In this document: positions 59,606 through 64,000 of the stretch, in pieces
How the letters are laid out: each line of letters opens with the position of its first letter
Numbering within the stretch: position 1 is the stretch's first letter
Assembly (NCBI GenBank): GCA_031772625.1
Contig: CM062814.1
Coordinates: 361,495,750 to 361,559,749 of the forward strand
Source of the DNA: Pinus tabuliformis
Lineage: Eukaryota > Streptophyta > Pinopsida > Pinales > Pinaceae
Reading direction: 5' to 3'
DNA: 64,000 nt
The notes under the pieces: generated by a model
The model's database searches: none
Told to the model about the DNA's origin: nothing
What the model saw: only the letters and a program-made list of their open reading frames with translations
Program-made: the position numbers and the translations under genes

Positions 59606-59828
59606 GAGTTAATTTTTCAACAAGCACATATAACTAATGTTTTAAAGTTACTTTATGTAAAAGTGTTCTCACCCATTATAAAAGGTGAGTCACTTATAAT
59701 TCTAAAGTCTCTTTATCTTTTATTTAAGTTACAATTTAGTGGGTAGTTCATAAAGTACCATTGTAAAAGTGACATTCACTTATTTATAAAAGTGAGTCAC
59801 GTATATTTTCTTTTAAAGTGAGCTAATT
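59606..59828. repeat. 205-bp segment present in copy B but not copy A, between 9-bp repeats
   Basis: In copy A the leader reads TGTTGAGCTAATTAGATTA without interruption. In copy B, 205 bp (59615-59819) lie between GAGTTAATT (59606-59614) and GAGCTAATT (59820-59828). Inside it the block AAAAGGTGAGTCACTTATAA has a diverged partner, AAAAGTGAGTCACGTATA. It is either an insertion with a 9-bp target duplication (as Mutator-like elements make) or a loss of this segment from copy A between the two 9-bp repeats. Confidence 0.75.
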
Positions 59829-60055
59829 AGATTAAGTTTGGAAAGGGGGGGATTTTTTTTTTAAATATAACATTATCATTCATTTCCACACATTCACACA
59901 CTTTGTCGGCATCTTCAACAAATTTTCTTCAAAAAGTCATAACTTCTTTATCTGGAAGCCGTTTTCAAAGTCGTTTTTTTTAATCAGCCTAACTTTTTGA
60001 GATCTTTCCATTGGAGCACTTAGTTTCAGCATCTACATCTTCAGTTTATGTTAAA

Positions 60056-60960
60056 ATGGAAATTCCATGCCAAGTTATTCTTGACAGCACCAACTACTTC
60101 CAAGGGTGGTCCTACATTATGGATTTACTTAGAATTAAAGGTCTTACAAAATAGCCTCAAGCCAAGAAACCAAACCTCAAGATGAAGATAAGGTAGCGAA
60201 ATAGGAAAATAGGCAAGACCAAGCATGTGGGTTGATAGGGATCTCTATTTCACGAGACCTTATATTCAATATCGCAGAACTTGATACTCCTAATGAAGAA
60301 ATGAAATAGTTCACTAAAGTTTTTGGAATTAAAAATGAAATTAGAGCCCATCAACTTGAAAATGAGTTTCTTACATTGGACCCCAATAATTTTTCTTCCA
60401 TTCAAGATTTTTTTTCCAAGTTCAATACCCTTAGACTTCTTTTCGAAGGTGTTAAGGTTAAGAAAGAAGATGGTAGCCTTATCTATTCCATTCTTACTAA
60501 GTTGGGACCAACCTAATTTGTGTTTGTTTCCACCTTCCATTCTACTAGAGAAGCCATTATTTCTCAAGGACAAGACTACAAGTCCCGCTCTTTTGATTCC
60601 TTTTGTGATTCTTTAATAAGAGAAAAAGAAAACCTCTTATATCTTGGTCTTCTTAATCTTGGAAACTCTTCTAAGAAAGTCTTAGCTGCCTAGAAGCAAC
60701 CAAATTCAAAGAATCCTAAGAAGAAATATCCTAAAAAGAATGGTCCTAAATGAAACAAGGGTCCTACGAAATTTTAGTCTCAAAATGAAAAACCATTTCA
60801 ACAAAATGATAAGGCAAATAAAAACAAAGGGAAGAAGACTGATAGACATTGCAACTTGTGTAATAAAGATGACCACTTAGAATCCAAATGCTTTAAGAAT
60901 ATGGAAGCCTTGGAAGCAACAATGAAGAAGCATAACATCCATTTGGAGAACTCTTCAACT
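60056..60960 (+). mobile_element. Copia copy B: gag region
   Basis: Starts at the ATG matching that of copy A and ends after a zinc-knuckle-like CNLCNKDDHLESK (about 60850). Confidence 0.75.
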
Positions 60961-62400
60961 TCAACATCATCTTTAGGAATAGCACTTTCTGCATGTGGTT
61001 TTCAAACATCTTTGTCTGGTAATGCACTAAATGTATCTTCTTCTTCTCATTCTAATGAATGGCTCATTGATTATAGAGCTTCTTATCACATGGCCAAAAG
61101 AAAAGCCATGTTTTCTTCTTTAAATAATGCTAACACCAAAAATATATATGTTGGCGATGATAGATCTCTCAGTGTTGTAGGGACAGGAACTGTTCATCTA
61201 GACAATGGTAAATTTAATGATGTATGTGTTCCAAACTTATCCTACAACCTTCTATCTATATATTAGATAACCCATTCAGGTGAAGGTAAAATCATTGAAT
61301 TTTCACCTTACAATGTTGTAATTAAGGACCTAAGAGATCCTAGATAGATTTTAGCTACTGGAATTGCTGATGATTCTACAAGGTTGTATAAGTTTAACAA
61401 CTTTGAGCCATGAAATCTTCCCTCGGTATTTGTTTCTCATAATGATGAAGTGAGAAAACTTTGGCATTAGCGATTCTTTCACTTGAACTATCGCTCCCTT
61501 TAGAATCTATGTAAAGAAAATATGGTGACATGCCTTCCATTGGTATCTTGTAGAGATGGTGTTTGTTCCGGATGTGTACTCAGAAAACATCATAAGGATA
61601 GTTTTGAAAAACATGCCTCTTTGCACGCCTCAACCCCTTTACAGCTTGTGCATAGTGATTTGTGTGGTCGACTTCCAGTTGTTTCATTTTGTTATTACAA
61701 GTATTTCTTAACTTTCATTAATGATTTCTTGAGATGCACTTGTGTATACTTCTTAAAACTCAAGAGTGAAGTATTTAACATGTTCTTGGCCTTTAAGGCC
61801 TTTGTTGAAAAACAATCTGGACATCAAATTCTTAAGCTAAGATCTAATAATGGCAAAGAATATGTTATCAAACAATTCATCAACTTTTGCACTGACAATG
61901 GAATTCAAATGCAACATATTGTTCCATATACTCCACAACAAAATGGTGGAGCTGAAAGGAAGAATCGTACCTTAAAGGAAATAGCTAATTGTATGCTTCA
62001 ATCTAAAGGAATTAGTCTTAATTTTTGGGCAGAAGCAATTAACTATGCAAATTACATAGCAAACCGCACTCCTAATAAGGTTTTAAAGAATATCACTCCA
62101 GAAGAAGCATGGAGCTCAATTAAACCAGATGTAAGTCACTTTCATCTTTTCGGAAGTGAAGCATGGACCCATATTCCAGATGAGAAACATAAAGCTTTAG
62201 AACCTAAGTGTGAAGAATTTGTTTTTGTTGGATATTCTAAAGATGTCAAAGGATATAGACTTATTCCACTTAAGTCCAAAAATTTTATCATTAGAAGAGA
62301 TGTAAAGTTTATTGAAAATATATCGTTATACGAGCCTAGTTCAGTGGATGTGCCACCTCTCTCTATCCCTTCTACTTCTGAAAATATTTCTTCTTAAGAT
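60961..62400 (+). mobile_element. Copia copy B: protease and integrase region
   Basis: The protease-like part ends near 61260. The GAG-pre-integrase motif CSGCVLRKHHKDSFEKHA is at about 61570. The integrase core, with YTPQQNGGAERKNRTLKEIA, runs at about 61927-61985 and its C-terminal part continues to about 62330. Confidence 0.85.
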
Positions 62401-62582
62401 GATGATAGCGAGGATGAAAATCCTCCCCCACCTTCTCAAGATCATCCTTCAGCTCCTCAGCTTCCAAAATGGGTCCGTTCTACTTGGGATGCAATAGGTG
62501 CTCTTTCCGTTTATCCTATAGAACAATGACGTAGACATTCTCAGTTTGATAAAGCCTCTTCTTTACTTGCTCAAGCTGAATA

Positions 62583-64000
62583 GTGAATCATGATCCTGAC
62601 ACCTTTGCAGAAGATTTAGGCCATCCAGATTGGGATGCAGCTATGAATGAAGAATATCGTTCATTATTGGAAAATGATACATGGCATCTTGTTCCTCTTC
62701 CAGAGGGACGAAAACTTGTTAGATGCAAATGGGTTTACAGAACCAAGTATGGACCAGATGGAAAAGTTGATAATCATAAAGCTCATCTTGTTGCTAAGGG
62801 TTTTTCACAAGTTGATGGCATTGACTATACTAAAACCTTCTCCCCTATTGCCAAAATGAACTCTATCCACCTTTGTCTTTCCCTTGCTGCCTCTTTCAAA
62901 TGGGAAGTCCATCAAATGAATGTTAAATCTGCCTTCTTGCATGGGCACTTGCATGAATAAATCTATATGGAGAAACCTACTGCCTTTATACAAATAGACT
63001 CTAGCCTTATATGTCAGCTTAAGAAATCCCTTTATGGTCTCAAGCAAGCTCCTCAGGCTTGGTATGCCAAAATGGATAGCTTTCTTTTAGAAACTGGCTT
63101 TTGTAGGTGTCATTCTGACAATAATGTCTACACCAAGAAAGTGGGAAAGTCCATTATCATTCTTGTTCTTTATGTTGATGATCTTATCCATACTGGTAGT
63201 GATCTAAACCTTATAAACAATGTGAATTCCAGGCTTAAAAAAAGGTTTGAAATGGAAGCCTTAGGACACTTACGTTCTTTTCTTGGTCTTCAAGTCTTGC
63301 AATCCAAGGAAGGTATTTCACTTTCCTAGTCCAAGTATGCCTGTGATCTTCTATGGGATTTTCACATGGAAGACTGTAAGCCAACCCATTCTCCCTTTCA
63401 ATCTGGAGCCAAGCTTTTAGTCACTTGTACTTCCCCTGAAGTTGATTCTACCTCATACCATCAACTTGTAGGAAAACTTTTGTATTTGACCCATACTTGT
63501 CCTGACGTTTCCTTTGATGTTGGCCTTATTACTCGATTTATGCAAAACCCACATGAAATTCATTGGAAAGAAGCTAAAAGAATATTTTGCTATGTTCAAG
63601 GTACAGTTCGGTTCGGGATTCATTACATTGCAGAAGCATCTCCTCTATTGGTTGGTTTCACTGATTTTGATTGAGTTGGTGACCCTGATGATCATAAGTG
63701 TACTGTAGGTTATGTGTTGACTCTTGGTTCAGGACCTATTACATGGGTTTGTAAGAAACAAAGTGCCATTTCTCTGTCTTCAGCAAAAGAAAAGTATCAT
63801 CGTGTTGTAGAAGCTAGTAAGGAAGCCTTGTGGCTTCGTTAGATCATGTCAGAGTTTGGCTTTCAGTAGAGACATCCGACTACACTTTGGTGTGATAATC
63901 AAAGTGCCATTCAACTATGCAAAGATCCAGTCCAACATCAGTGCAACAAACACATTGAACTACACATGCACTTCGTCAGAAATCTCATTCATGACCATGT
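62583..64000 (+). mobile_element. Copia copy B: reverse transcriptase and RNase H region
   Basis: RT blocks include NEEYRSLLENDTWHLVPLPE (about 62647), KKSLYGLKQAPQAWYAKMDS (about 63021) and YVDDLI (about 63172). The RNase H part is entered near 63670 and continues to the window end. Confidence 0.88.

Larger units (their letters stand above)
58430..64000 (+). mobile_element. Ty1/copia retrotransposon fossil, copy B (cut by window end)
   Basis: Same family and orientation as copy A at 16993-22965: the LTR start TGTTAGG, the leader, gag, integrase, reverse transcriptase and RNase H all line up. The 3' LTR lies beyond the window. Longer stretches remain open than in copy A (for example 61522-62397), but it is also broken, with several interruptions. 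Without the second LTR its age cannot be read directly. Confidence 0.9.

Overview
The window looks like nuclear DNA of a seed plant, most likely a gymnosperm. This is inferred from four things: a plant laccase with the canonical exon structure, very AT-rich intergenic DNA, old and heavily decayed retroelements, and only one intact host gene in 64 kb. The species cannot be read from the sequence.

Layout. 1-1657: gag end and probable LTR of a minus-strand Ty3/gypsy fossil. 1658-11500: AT-rich DNA with many local tandem duplications and one decayed minus-strand exon matching the ORM/ORMDL family (5999-6118). 11530-12760: plus-strand LINE remnant. 13000-16980: more duplications, no recognised gene. 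16993-22965: Ty1/copia element with both LTRs. 23580-24490: second kind of plus-strand LINE remnant (zinc-binding and RNase H parts), abutting a minus-strand Ty1/copia gag/protease fossil with LTR (24482-26154). 29553-38549: Ty3/gypsy element with long LTRs and a perfect 5-bp target duplication. 40240-41237: minus-strand LINE remnant of the same lineage as the first. 43255-45262: 5' end of another minus-strand gypsy fossil. 48606-51133: the laccase gene, six exons, apparently intact. 54053-54590: a run of short hairpins. 55276-58330: nearly pure A/T DNA that received a 135-bp foldback and a GC-rich retrocopy of an unidentified host gene, with an 18-bp target duplication and poly(A) tail. 58430-64000: second copy of the 16993-22965 copia family, cut by the window end.

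Function. The laccase is the only gene likely to make a product: a secreted multicopper oxidase of the monolignol or phenol oxidising type. Everything else recognised is retroelement, retrocopy, decayed exon or local repeat. No operon, CRISPR array, intact RNA gene or novel multi-gene system was seen. The best leads are the hairpin series, the retrocopy, the foldback with a tRNA B-box-like loop, and the triplicated LINE motif.
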